Program-made: the position numbers and the translations under genes
Notes under the pieces: generated by a model
Database searches by the model: none
Told to the model about the DNA's origin: nothing
The model's input: the letters and a program-made list of their open reading frames with translations, nothing else
Assembly (NCBI GenBank): GCA_934045075.1
Contig: OW203722.1
Location: 14,942,796-15,006,795, forward strand
Source of the DNA: Yponomeuta sedellus
Lineage: Eukaryota; Arthropoda; Insecta; Lepidoptera; Yponomeutidae
Length of the DNA stretch: 64,000 nucleotides
Direction of reading: 5' to 3'
Shown: positions 54,782 through 63,870 of the stretch, one piece after another
Layout of the letters: every line of letters starts with the position of its first letter
How positions within the stretch are numbered: the stretch's first letter is position 1

Positions 54782-55480
54782 ATGAAATTAGGCAATTGTT
54801 CAAATTTTTTAATTGGTCCGATAACACAGTTCTCAGATAAAATAAAAAGGACCGTGATTAACTTGTCAACTGAGGATGTCGATGAAAACGCGCCGAAGGC
54901 GTTGTCCCGGGGCTTGAACTTCGCACCCACCCCAAAAAGAATACCTGTGGAGGACATTGTTGTCAGTATAGAGGACACCATAATACGTAATAGAATCCCG
55001 GCAAATAGTGCGGAATGTTCACGGCAAGATGTGTCCTCGATACTAGGTAGATCAAAATTGCCTAAGCCGAATATGACGAAAGAAGAAAGGAAGGCACTCT
55101 ATGACTTGCGTGATAACCCGAATCTGTTAGTTCTGCCGGCAGATAAGGGAAACGCAACCGTGATTGTTGACACAGTGGCCTACGAGAGAAAGATAAACAG
55201 CTTAGTGGGTGATACAAACACGTACAAAAAGGTATCTTACAACCCCACGGCTAGAGTCACAAAAAAGGTCAACAACGTAATACAATCGTTGCCCGAGGAG
55301 GACATAGCAAAAACGTTGCGCACTAAAAATCCCACTTCACCGAGAATATACGGCTTACCGAAGGTGCACAAGCCAGATTGGCCACTCAGACCCATCGTGA
55401 GCCAAATAGACTCGCCGACTTTACTCACTCACGCCACAGGCGGATATCCTGCAACCACTGACGGGAAAAACGGCAAGTAA
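54782..55480 (+). pseudogene. Penelope RT, N-terminal part
   Basis: Contains DENAPKALSRGLNFAPTPKR, MTKEERKALYDLRDNPNLLV, LPADKGNATVIVD and TSPRIYGLPKVHKPDWPLRP followed by IVSQIDSPT. DKG, YGLPKVHK and RPIVS are the early RT motifs of PLEs. A frameshift near 55425 makes the last 17 residues spurious (LLTHATGG...); the true continuation in another frame runs ADILQPLTGKTASNVKDSTH. Confidence 0.85.
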
Positions 55481-56426
55481 CGTCAAAGACTCCACGCACT
55501 TTGTTCGTTTGTTAGAGGTCTCCCTACAGGACAAAGAGATTATGGTGAGCTTTGACGTAACGTCATTATTCACCAATGTACCGGTCGACGATACGCTGCA
55601 CATCATCGCGGACCTACTCGAGGAAAATAATGTGCCCACCGCGTACTTGGGAATAATAGAACTCTGTCTACGCAGTGGCTATTTTGTCTGGAGAGGAGAT
55701 TTTTTCATACAGACCGATGGAGTAGCGATGGGATCTCCCATAGCACCGGTTGTAGCCAATATATTCATGGAGTGGTTCGAGCAGGCAGCCCTAAGTAGTG
55801 CATCAAGGGGACCGAGGTACTGGTGGCGTTATGTGGACGACGTATTTGCTGTAATCGACAGGAATGTGCTAACCCCGTTCACAGAGCACATCAATGATAT
55901 ACATGCAAAGATAACGTTTGCTCTGGAGGAAGAAAAAGATGGAAAACTGCCGTTTCTAGACGTGTTAGTGCAGCGCGAACCGGGAGGCCAATTAACGCAC
56001 ATGGTGTATCGCAAGCCGACACACACGGACTGCTATCTAAACGCAGACTCACACCATCATCCGACACATCTTTTCTCCGTCCCCCGTGCCCTGATCAATC
56101 GAGCTCTCCGGCTGTGTGACCCACAATACGTGGAGGATGAGCTACGCCATGTTAGAGGAGCACTGGAGGACAATGGCTACAAATGGAGACAGAGTATGCG
56201 CGTAGCCACTTCGACGCCAGCGCAACGTAGAGTGGCTACGGCGGAGCGAGTACCAAGTTTCTTGCCCTTTGTGAAAGGAATTACGGATAAGGTCGGTTTG
56301 TTAATACGCAGGCAATACAACATCAAGACGATCTATCGCCCCCCAGCAAGAATCAGACAGGTACTGCGGTCGCCGAAGGATAGCGATCCACTGAATGTCC
56401 CCCGGAGTGTATATGATACCGTGTGA
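55440..56426 (+). pseudogene. Penelope RT, catalytic part and linker
   Basis: Motif A MVSFDVTSLFTNVPVDDTL, motif B DGVAMGSPIAPVVANIFMEW, motif C RYVDDVFAVI (YVDD intact), then GKLPFLDVLVQREPGG and YRKPTHTDCYLNADSHHH with HP and R residues, all conserved in Penelope RTs. PSFLPFVKGITDKVGLLIRR and TIYRPPARIRQ form the linker. The ORF runs off frame near 56400, where VPRSVYDTV replaces the GIY motif. Catalytic residues are intact, so the RT part is better preserved than the LINE RTs nearby. Confidence 0.88.
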
Positions 56427-57007
56427 CTGTGGCAAATGCTACATAGGTGAGACACAGCGAAATATCTCGGTCAGAATTTCGGAGCACATCGCTGTATGAA
56501 ATACCGAAAAATTGATGGCTCGGCGGTAGCAGAACACGCGTTGATCCAGGACAACGTCACTTTATCCGCTTCGATAAGGCACAAGTATTGTCCAAAGACA
56601 AGTTTTATGTGCCACGAAAAATGCGCGAGGCTATTGAAATAAGTCGCCACCCGAATTTCAATAGAGACAGTGGTTGGGCTCTTCCGCCGGCCTGGAAACC
56701 GGTTCTACGAAAGTGCAGTGATAGTGAATATCGAAATCGACACTGCAAGAACGAAGATGTCGTGAGCTGTGTCTGTGCTATCATGCCTAGTGACATTGAC
56801 GACGGGAAAGCAGCAGGCGCTGCGGCGCAAGCCAGCGGGAATCCCCCGCAGCCAGTGTCGGCACTCGCCCCACCTATCTTGGCGCGGGCGCGCCGCATAC
56901 TTGCCCGTAGTGTGAGACGAGCAACCGACGACGCGAGCTCCGTCTATGCTCACCATGATTATGCTCTGCGAATCGGAGCGAAACCTGGTCGGACTTTTCC
57001 GATATAA
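56395..57007 (+). pseudogene. Penelope GIY-YIG endonuclease and C-terminal extension
   Basis: Read in the frame after the break: PGVYMIPCDCGKCYIGETQR, NISVRISEHIAV, stop; later frame: SKDKFYVPRKMREAIEISRH then PNFNRDSGWALPPAWKPVLR. GVY and CYIG, the CxC pair, and the Glu in REAIEI match the intact domain at 48013. Beyond it is a 90-residue Ala/Pro/Arg-rich extension ending YALRIGAKPGRTFPI; a scrap of this extension seems to recur at 39868-39905. Confidence 0.82.
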
Positions 57008-57219
57008 CAACACCCGTAAGTAGATCCGGACTAAAAGTCTACAATTGTTTAAAGTTTACAATTTATGAAGTTTCCACGAAAATTACAAAAACAAAAGCAT
57101 TTGGAAGACCAACAGACAGATTGATAAGCCAATTTTCGCCCAAATAGTTCGAACTTTACCTCCAGTCATTACTGTAACTCTACTTGTCCTTAAGAAAGTT
57201 AGTTCTATTCTACATTTTT

Positions 57220-57310
57220 TGGGTTCCGTATCTCAAATGGAAAAACGGAGCACTTATGGGATAACTTTGTTGTCCGTCCGTCCGTACGTCTGACAAGACC
57301 CTTTATCTTG
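57220..57310 (+). repeat. GGGTTCCGTA dispersed repeat
   Basis: TTGGGTTCCGTATCTCAAAT, GGAAAAACGGAGCACTTATG and TTGTCCGTCCGTCCGT: a very common lepidopteran sequence. Partial copies are at 54105, 60585 and 61375. Confidence 0.6.
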
Positions 57311-57360
57311 GGAAGGCGTTAGAGGTATCGTGTTGAGATTAAAACCTTATAATCAGGTCT

Positions 57361-57545
57361 GAAGTCCCTTGTTCTTCTTCTTCTTCTTCAGGCTATATTA
57401 GTCCACTGCTGGATAAAGCCCTCCCCTAATGAGCGCCATAGCGCAAGGTTGTACCATCATTGGGGGGTAATGCCCATAATCCCCTCGCTGGGCATGCGGG
57501 TTGGGGATCGCAGTTTGGTGGAATTGTACTAAAGTCCCTAGAAGC
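57361..57545 (-). mobile_element. RTE-type LINE/SINE 3' tail
   Basis: (TTC)n then AGTCCACTGCTGGATAAAGC and CCTCCCCTAATG; further right GGGTTGGGGATCGCAG. On the minus strand this is the RTE 3' UTR ending in GCTTTATCCAGCAGTGGACT and a simple-repeat tail. Confidence 0.7.
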
Positions 57546-58030
57546 AATAAAAAAACTTTTAAGTTGACTTAAAAAAAGGTACGTCCATTTATGCCACAAA
57601 AAGCGGACATTTCTACATTCAAATGAATCAACATTTATAGAGAACTTTCCTTTGACCGTTAAAAATGAAGAACATTTGTATTTTAATCAAAAAAATGTTG
57701 ACGGGAAATCTCGAAAAAAATTACGGGTTTCGATGCAAATATGTACATAGAAATATGTAAATAGATACCTACAAATATGCACGAAACCCTCGGTGAGCGA
57801 GTCCAACTTGCATTTCTCCGGTTTTTTTTTTCGAGAAAATTAGGATTTTTGAGAGTATAGGCCGAATATTTTGATATGGGTAGCTTAAATTAATTTTTAA
57901 AGCTAAAAAAACCACGAGAGTCTGAGAAACCGGAAGTATGTTATGTGGAAGTATCGTCTGAGATCCTACGAGCATTAAATTTCTAGTGTATTAAATTTAG
58001 TCAGATTAAAAGGGATTATATTTCTATTAA
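57546..58030. other. Non-coding interval
   Basis: No recognised feature. Confidence 0.35.
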
Positions 58031-58031
58031 T

Positions 58032-58092
58032 AAAAAGGAGGCCTATGCCCAGCAGTGGGTTGATGTGGGCTGATTATAGATAGATATAGATA
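58032..58092 (+). mobile_element. RTE-type LINE 3' terminus
   Basis: GGAGGCCTATGCCCAGCAGT then GGGTTGATGTGGGCTGATTA and (GATATA)n-like tail. This is the typical extreme 3' end of RTE LINEs with no coding sequence left. Confidence 0.8.
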
Positions 58093-58180
58093 TTTCTATT
58101 CTTTAACATTCCGTAAAAACCAGAATTATAATCAAGAAGTCAGTCGTTTTTTATTCAAAGATATTAAACCATGTTTTACC

Positions 58181-58282
58181 AACCGGGACTTGGGCCCCGT
58201 AGTGGAGTAAGGACTAACCTTTCTGCGATGAAGGAAGAGACCTTTGCTCCAGCGGTGGGGGCCTTCAAAGGGTTGATATATT
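58181..58282 (+). mobile_element. 5S-SINE tail fragment
   Basis: GGGCCCCGTAGTGGAGTAAG, GATGAAGGAAGAGACCTTTG and GTTGATAT match the tail of the SINEs at 31229 and 53281; the 5S head is gone. Confidence 0.75.
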
Positions 58283-58955
58283 TGAAAAAGTATTCATTCA
58301 CGTTCGAAACGAATGTTGAATCGGACACACATTCACAAAAATACAAGAAACCAGTAATCATTATTATTTCAATTGTGCCATAATCTACTGACATTATACC
58401 CTAAAAATTAAGTATAATTTTTAACTATTGCTAAAATTTAGCACAATGCCACAGCACAAACACCCAACACTATTTACACAGTAACGGGATTCTTACCACT
58501 ACTATGAGTTCATACTCGTAGTTTCGTTTCTTTTACAATTACCTTACATTTAATTTACTTTTATATTTGTCTGAGGTAAAACTGTTGATATAAATCTTTA
58601 AATCCGTCCACCCTTTGGCCTCTACGCGGTCATCACCAAACGTACATACATAGACACGGAAATAATTACCTTTCTTTGCTGTGAAAGGATAATTTAAGTT
58701 TCTAAAATTGCAAATATAATAAATCACAGCCATTCATTCCGGTACTCGGCTCATATTTTCTGGCTCCTCCCTAAAGCTACGTCTTTCGTGAAGGCTGACA
58801 CAATTTAGGTAAGTCGGCACTCGCACAAAAGAAACATTGGATAATGCAAAATGTAATTTAGGCGCTTCGGGGTGCCAATGGAAGAAACTTTACTTTAATA
58901 AAAAAAACGTATTATAAATGATATGTTTTTTTTTTAAAGTAAACATCAGAAATCT
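58283..58955. other. Non-coding interval
   Basis: No recognised feature. Confidence 0.35.
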
Positions 58956-58958
58956 TAA

Positions 58959-59207
58959 TGTCGGTGATAACTAGTTTCAGCACCTACAGTGTAGAATCTA
59001 GGATCAACAACCTATGACTTAAATCGATTTCTGCCAAAAACGCCGTTTTTAGCAGAATTCGATGAAAGTCCTTCGTTTTAGACTGTATCTTCTAAAAATA
59101 GTTATCACAGATTGTTGAGTTTTTGTAAAAAACTTATTATAAAACAAGTTACGATTTTTATTCCATTGGTGGCACTATTTACCACCCCAAAGTGCCTTAA
59201 AGTATTA
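58959..59207. mobile_element. Inverted-repeat MITE, copy D
   Basis: The inner palindrome (GATAACTAGTTTCAGCACCT facing TCTAAAAATAGTTATC) and right terminus CCATTGGTGGCACTATTTAC with CCAAAGTGCCTT match copies A-C. The left terminus is missing. Confidence 0.7.
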
Positions 59208-59605
59208 GCGTATACATAGAAAAACAGGTTTTCTCAGGGGATCAAACACAATACGACGAGAACATTATGTGTTGAGAAGGATAACCTTCTTTAAAAGTTT
59301 AGAACTAATCACTTAGTTAACGCACGAATCCCAATATGTCTCCGATGGAACATTGAATTTGGTAACCGCATTGACAGCAGATTGGCAGGTTGCGTAATTG
59401 ATCGATTAATGTCATGCGATGTGCTAAAATGAAAATTTGCTTGGAATCTCCTACGGTGGAAATTCCCGGCGCGGTCTTATTGAAAGTTCCGTCACGTACC
59501 ACATACATGAGCGAGTTGCTTATAATTGCTAAACGTAGTCGTAACTTACAAAGTTCGGAGAATTGACTGAAATAATTTAGCTAGTCTTACATACGTTAAT
59601 CAAAA
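59208..59605. other. Non-coding interval
   Basis: Minus ORF 59317-59508 has no recognised domain; probably chance. Confidence 0.35.
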
Positions 59606-59634
59606 GACAAATATACCTTTTAAAAGATATTTTC

Positions 59635-59885
59635 ATGCACCAAGCGATTCGCGAATTGTTTTATAATAAGAACAGCAAAGTTGTGGAACACGCTGCCATT
59701 GTCTGTCTTTCCGAAGACATACAACATGGGTGTCTTTAAAAGTAGAGTAGACCGGCATTTAACAGGTAAGCACGTAACATCGTAGACCCCGTCTTTGCTT
59801 ACCATCAGGCCTGACTGGTAACTGGTAACAGTGTAACCTGTCCTACTTAAAAAAAATGGTTTATATAAAATTAATATAAAGCAGT
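59635..59885 (+). pseudogene. Jockey-like LINE ORF2 C-terminus and 3' end
   Basis: The plus frame reads TKRFANCFIIRTAKLWNTLP, LSVFPKTYNMGVFKSRVDRH and LTGKHV before TAG. RTAKLWN.LP..VFP..YN...FK.RV.RHL is the signature of the C-terminus in Jockey-type LINEs. It is followed by an A-rich tail. The opposite-strand ORF of 96 codons here is its shadow. Confidence 0.85.
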
Positions 59886-60039
59886 AACCTAATAGAACAG
59901 GGGTCGGCAAACCAAATCCATGTACATTACAGGGATAACATTATGTACTGTAGCGACATGCGCTTCCGCGCATCGGCCAAGTAATCAGGCCACGCGTGTA
60001 AATTAACAATAACGCTTAGTCAGCAAGTTAAATCATAGC

Positions 60040-60230
60040 ATATTGATATTACTCTTCGATTATTCAATATAAGACCATGGTCCAGGTAAACATGAGTTCT
60101 ATCTGACTCCTAAGATACAGGGTTAGGAGTCAGGGACTTAACTAGCTATGTAACAGAAACTGTAATTTTGTAGGTGTCTACAGAACTGTAATTAACTTGG
60201 CCAATAAACTATCATTATTATTATACTGGG
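60040..60230 (+). repeat. Possible LINE 3' UTR with (ATT)n tail
   Basis: CCAATAAACTATC (AATAAA) runs directly into ATTATTATTAT. Upstream, GACTCCTAAGATACAGGG and TTAGGAGTC form a hairpin. No coding part is attached. Confidence 0.4.
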
Positions 60231-60614
60231 CCAATCGCGGTTTTAATAGGTAAAACGTATTACCATAAATATTTTGTGAAAATTTCAACCGGCTACCTAT
60301 TACGGTTCCAAAGATAGAGTCCTTTAAAGGTCAGACAGACCGACAGCGGAGGGTCCTGTTTGGAATCTTACATGTTTATAAGAAGAAGATAAATATCAAG
60401 AACCCGTCTAGCCACCAAAACATAAGAAATAGCCAATACTATGTACCAAGAGTAAGAAGAAATGGTCAGGCTACCCGGCCAGCGGAATCTTGATTATAGC
60501 CCGGTCTGCGCCGGAGGAGTCCAGGGAATAGCCCGGCGCAGCCGTTGAGATGAGCCCAGCCTCCTCCTTACATATTTTTAGGATTCCATTTCCGTAGTCG
60601 ACAAGGAACCATTA

Positions 60615-61372
60615 GGCTGGGCGCATGCTGAGAGGCAGGTGACACAGCACAGGGCAGCGCAGATTTTGTAAAGCATGGAACGTCATTGAGCTACGTACGC
60701 TGCGGCGCAGGCACGTGCGAGGCATACATGTGTTTGCCCTGCTCCACGTCTCGTTGTAGTGCCGGTACAGATTTCTGCGCGACGCGTGCACGTCGAGGCG
60801 TGTTTACTAACAATTTTTTTTGCAATGACAGGACATTTAATTGAATTAGTTCGCTGTGAACCTTATTTGTATGATACAAATCATCCAGACTATTCAAAGA
60901 AGACATTGAAAAAGTTATAACATATTTTAAACTTTCGTGACTTGTACACATAGTTAGAAACGTGGGATCCGGTCATCAAGATGTGTTCGAGTGGAAAAAA
61001 GTCGCATGGCTTATCGTCTGACATTGTCAGTGTGTAGTGTGTCGCAACCCTAATAGTGCTTTGTGATAGCTGATTGAGGTTAGTCTGAAACCTCATCAGC
61101 CGAAGATGCGAACGGGTGCCAGCCATCAGTCTTCTCGTGACCACGATGACTGTAACGTCGTCGAAACGTCGAGGTAAAATAGCAATAAATTACTACGCGA
61201 TTAAGCCCCGAAAATATTCTAACTATTGAAAAAGTTATTTTGTGTGAGAATTGCCAAGGAATGGAGCGTATAGTTGCGTCGCAGCATGCCTATGTCTGCC
61301 TCAACTGCCCTGCCCTGTACTGAACTGTGCTGCGCTGTGCTGCGTCGCCTGCGTCTCAGCATGCGCCCAGCC
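60615..61372. mobile_element. PIF/Harbinger-like element with TTA TSD
   Basis: Left end GGCTGGGCGCATGCTGAGAG, right end its inverted counterpart (CTCAGCATGCGCCCAGCC), with TIRs extending about 45 bp through GACACAGCACAGGGCAGCGC-like text. TTA flanks both sides (60612-60614, 61373-61375), fitting PIF/Harbinger TWA targets. Inside lies a 306-bp Penelope-like insertion; the rest is non-coding. Confidence 0.8.
60919..61224 (+). mobile_element. Penelope-like 3' end nested in the Harbinger, 14-bp TSD
   Basis: ATTGAAAAAGTTAT is at 60905-60918 and again at 61225-61238. Between them: CAGCCGAAGATGCGAACGGG, CGTGACCACGATGACTGTAA and CGTCGTCGAAACGTCGAGGT, then AATAAATTACTACGCG. GACCACG followed by CGAAACGTCG resembles the PLE 3' ends in this window but is a third, distinct type. 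There is no ORF. Confidence 0.6.
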
Positions 61373-61590
61373 TTACAGTTTCGCCATGTCTTTCCGTCTA
61401 TGTGTCTGTCCGCGGCCTAGTTTAAAGACAATTAGTACTAGAAAACCGAAATTTGGTTAGCCATACATATCGATCATACTAATTCAGAATGAAATCTAAA
61501 AAAAGTCTAGTATGAATCTATTTAGATTTTAGACCGGTATGCCGTCTACTTCTAAATTCGGTATGCTCTTTTTTTGCCTATCTACGGATT

Positions 61591-61868
61591 GGCACTATAG
61601 TGTAATGTAGGGTATCGTTGGCGTTCTCGTTCAAAAATATTCAGGAACGTTTCGATTGACTTTTTAACTTTTTAGTTAAAAAGTCAATCGAAACGTTCCT
61701 GAAAAGAGATCATTGATGTATTCCGCTGTTGACAAACCTCAAACAAAATATTTCCCTTTGAATCTTAATATTTCGCAATTGGAACTCTAAATAAAACATG
61801 GTCTTCATACACCCACAATATTTTTGAACGAGAACGCCAAGGATACCCTACACTACACTATGGTGCCA
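61591..61868. mobile_element. Nested-palindrome MITE
   Basis: Outer arms TGGCACTATAGTGTAATGTA plus GGGTATCGTTGGCGTTCTCG (left) recur inverted at the right. Inside the left half is a perfect 27-bp-arm hairpin (GAACGTTTCGATTGACTTTT then AAC, loop, inverted copy). The flanking AT at both ends may be a short TSD. Confidence 0.75.
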
Positions 61869-61961
61869 ATAAAGTAAAGGCTGTCGACTATACCAACTCA
61901 TACGCAAGTGAATGTAAAAAAAAGAATTGCTTATAATGTATTTTTTTAGTTTTTTTATGTA

Positions 61962-62095
61962 GCCTATAAATGTGGGACGTTTATGCAGATTGCAGGGCAT
62001 AGGCCTTCTCTCAGAGAGAGAGGGTATGGGCTTAATTGCCGAGCGCGCTTACTGCCGATTGGCAATTTCAAGCGCTAAGGTGTTGTGGTAAGTTC
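61962..62095 (-). mobile_element. SINE tail fragment
   Basis: CAGGGCATAGGCCTTCTCTC then AGAGAGAGAGGGTATGGGCT and CCGATTGGCAATTTCA: tail family as at 14345-14525. Confidence 0.6.
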
Positions 62096-63175
62096 GTCAA
62101 GCTAAGTATATTTCGGCATATTAAAGAGTGGCGCAAGGAGGTGCTACATATTTAAGTATTCTTCGTCTCCGGTTTCGCGTTCCATTCATTCCCTCTGTTA
62201 TATTGTCACAGTACAAATAAAGATATTGTGTCGTGTTGACACAGATGATATAATAATCCCCGGTAGATTCAACCAGAATAATGTGCCTAATGGTACCTGT
62301 TGCGACGCGGAGCACCCTCTACCTACGTGCCTTGCATTGCAATATTTACAAGGCCCCCCGCACACCCCCGCAGGCCCCACTCTCGCCGGGGTCGCAGACC
62401 GGATGCCATTGTTCGGGAACGCAGCAGTCTCGAGCATGTCTCTATGCAGAAATACAAGAACTACAAAATATTTTGCTCATATTGATAGCTCTCAATAGAT
62501 ATAGATCCCTATAAATTAACGCGTCTCTATCAGTAAAAGTTACTCCACATAGCTCGAGCAGTTTAGGAAAAGTAAGTAATTAACTATCAGCAAAATAAAT
62601 ATTTGAGGAAAAAATGTATTTGCCAACAATTATTTTGGTCGAAAAATAAGCAGCGGCACTTGGTCAACAAATAATAACTCAAATATACCCGTATGCGTAT
62701 ACGGCGTGAACTAATTTAATTTTAGTACAACTGATTTAGAACTTCCTGCTGATCATCTTGCCTGGTTACCACAGTACAGGGTATCCTAGTTTGGGACCAA
62801 GTCAAGTGATTGTGTTGTGTGGAAGTTATTTATTTAAGTTGTTAGTTTATTTGGATTTACCTGAGATAAATTTGGTTTCTTGCTGTTCAAAAACCTTTTA
62901 TTGCTAACAGAGAAGATTATTGTACGTAACGGAATTTTGCTAATCGTTTAAATGATACCATTCGGTAACTCCTGAGAGCTTATCGTGAAGCTATCTTAAT
63001 ATTTTATCTCGGCAATTTATTGATAATTTTAAACCAATTATCTCTCCATTCACACTACATATAAACATCAGATGTAAAACGAACGCACGATATAGCTATC
63101 GATCGCAGGATATGTTAATGTCTACAATACGTGTGTGCCGACACAGCCAACACGTTGGTAATGAATTGGGTAGTG
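62096..63175. other. Non-coding interval, partly GC-rich
   Basis: 62160-62240 has an LTR-like look (a CAAATAAAG signal, ending TGTTGACACA) but no matching partner. 62300-62420 is GC-rich (GCCCCCCGCACACCCCCGCA) with overlapping ORFs and no domain. 62785-62835 matches a scrap at 38757. Confidence 0.35.
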
Positions 63176-63394
63176 TTAAAAAATGTACCGGGAGGTGAGT
63201 CGATGACGTCGGCGGTCGTTCATTGATTGACCCAAATTGTCTGACAATAGCCGTGTGGCCGCGGCCACCCGGGCCTCACGGGCACACAGCACGGCCGCCG
63301 AGCACAACAATCTTACTGATTCATCGGTTGCCTGCACGTACCCTATCGATTTCCGGTCATTGCCATTCGATATCGATGGCTGCATTTGGAAGCA

Positions 63395-63705
63395 AGTGTC
63401 GTTAAAAAGGAGAGACACGAGACAGACAGACCTTGGCACTCTGAAGGCTATTTTAGCCTTCCTCTTGATACGGACGGCGGCGTGGTGGCGACGGGGCGGG
63501 TTGGTGGCGCCGGCCAGCACCGCGGCCCCGCCTCCGCCCCCTCCCCCGCCGAGCTCCTCCAAGCTGCCGGCCGGCTCGGGCGCTGCCAGCGGCGCGGCAC
63601 GTGAGCCACCGCCCTTTCCCCACAAGAGCATAGAAGCCCGCAAGGACCTGAGCGTCTCCGTTGTATCGGCCCTCTTAGTTCGCCTCCACCACGAAACAAC
63701 ATAGC
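63395..63705 (-). CDS. Possible first-exon coding sequence, low complexity
   Basis: In a strongly GC-rich block, the minus frame from an ATG near 63630 reads MLLWGKGGGSRAAPLAAPEP then SLEELGGGGGGGGAAVLAGA, TNPPRRHHAAVRIKRKAKIA and F. A basic segment after a Gly run, ending near AG/GT steps (FRVPRS region at 63440), would suit a first exon with a splice donor. The plus frame (STAAPPPPPPPPSSSKLPAG) is open too, so strand is uncertain, and GC-rich DNA yields long ORFs by chance. No known family is recognised. If minus, the gene's introns would run through this repeat-rich window. Confidence 0.3.
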
Positions 63706-63719
63706 GCCGCGCCGCCGCA

Positions 63720-63870
63720 CAAACGCACACCGCGGAGCACACACTACACGTTCACTGTACACCATTAAACTGATCAGCCGATGATCTACATAACATGAGG
63801 AGTGACGTCACGGTAGTCAACACAATACGGCGGAAGGCGTCCGCACGTGCCCGTGTTTATGGCATAGCTC
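63720..63870 (-). promoter_or_regulatory. Possible promoter with CRE
   Basis: TGACGTCA, a perfect CRE, is at 63803-63810. On the minus strand ATCAGTTT (near 63770) fits the arthropod initiator TCAGTY, about 30 bp downstream of the CRE and just upstream of the GC-rich block. GCACGTGC (63843-63850) contains an E-box. No TATA box is evident. Functional role is inferred only. Confidence 0.35.

Larger units (their letters stand above)
54770..57010 (+). mobile_element. Penelope-like element, RT to GIY-YIG
   Basis: A PLE ORF of about 740 codons in pieces: an N-terminal region, RT, linker and GIY-YIG endonuclease, and an Ala/Pro-rich C-terminal extension. It has at least three frame breaks (near 55425, 56400 and 56500). 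It differs clearly from the copy at 48001 (for example NIKTIYRPPARIRQVLR against SIRTIYKPPRKIHQFMR), so two PLE families are present. The 3' UTR does not match the 48.7-kb type. PLEs copy themselves with a telomerase-related RT and may carry introns or pseudo-LTRs; none is evident here. Confidence 0.88.
60585..61400. repeat. Old GGGTTCCGTA repeat split by a Harbinger-like element
   Basis: The left part (60585-60614: TTTTTAGGATTCCATTTCCG, GACAAGGAACC) and right part (61373-61400: TTACAGTTTCGCCATGTC) are consecutive in the repeat family's usual order. Removing 60615-61372 with one TTA restores continuity. Confidence 0.7.

Noticed and set aside
59620..59910. 96-residue minus-strand ORF
   Set aside because: The plus strand encodes the recognisable Jockey-like C-terminus; the minus ORF is its shadow.
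60919..61224. Hammerhead ribozyme in Penelope-like ends
   Set aside because: CGAAAC-containing stems and a CTGATGAG on the opposite strand exist, but I could not assemble CTGATGA and GAAA in one strand at proper spacing.
62080..62240. Solo LTR
   Set aside because: There is a polyadenylation-like signal and a CA end, but no partner LTR, TSD or primer-binding site could be shown.
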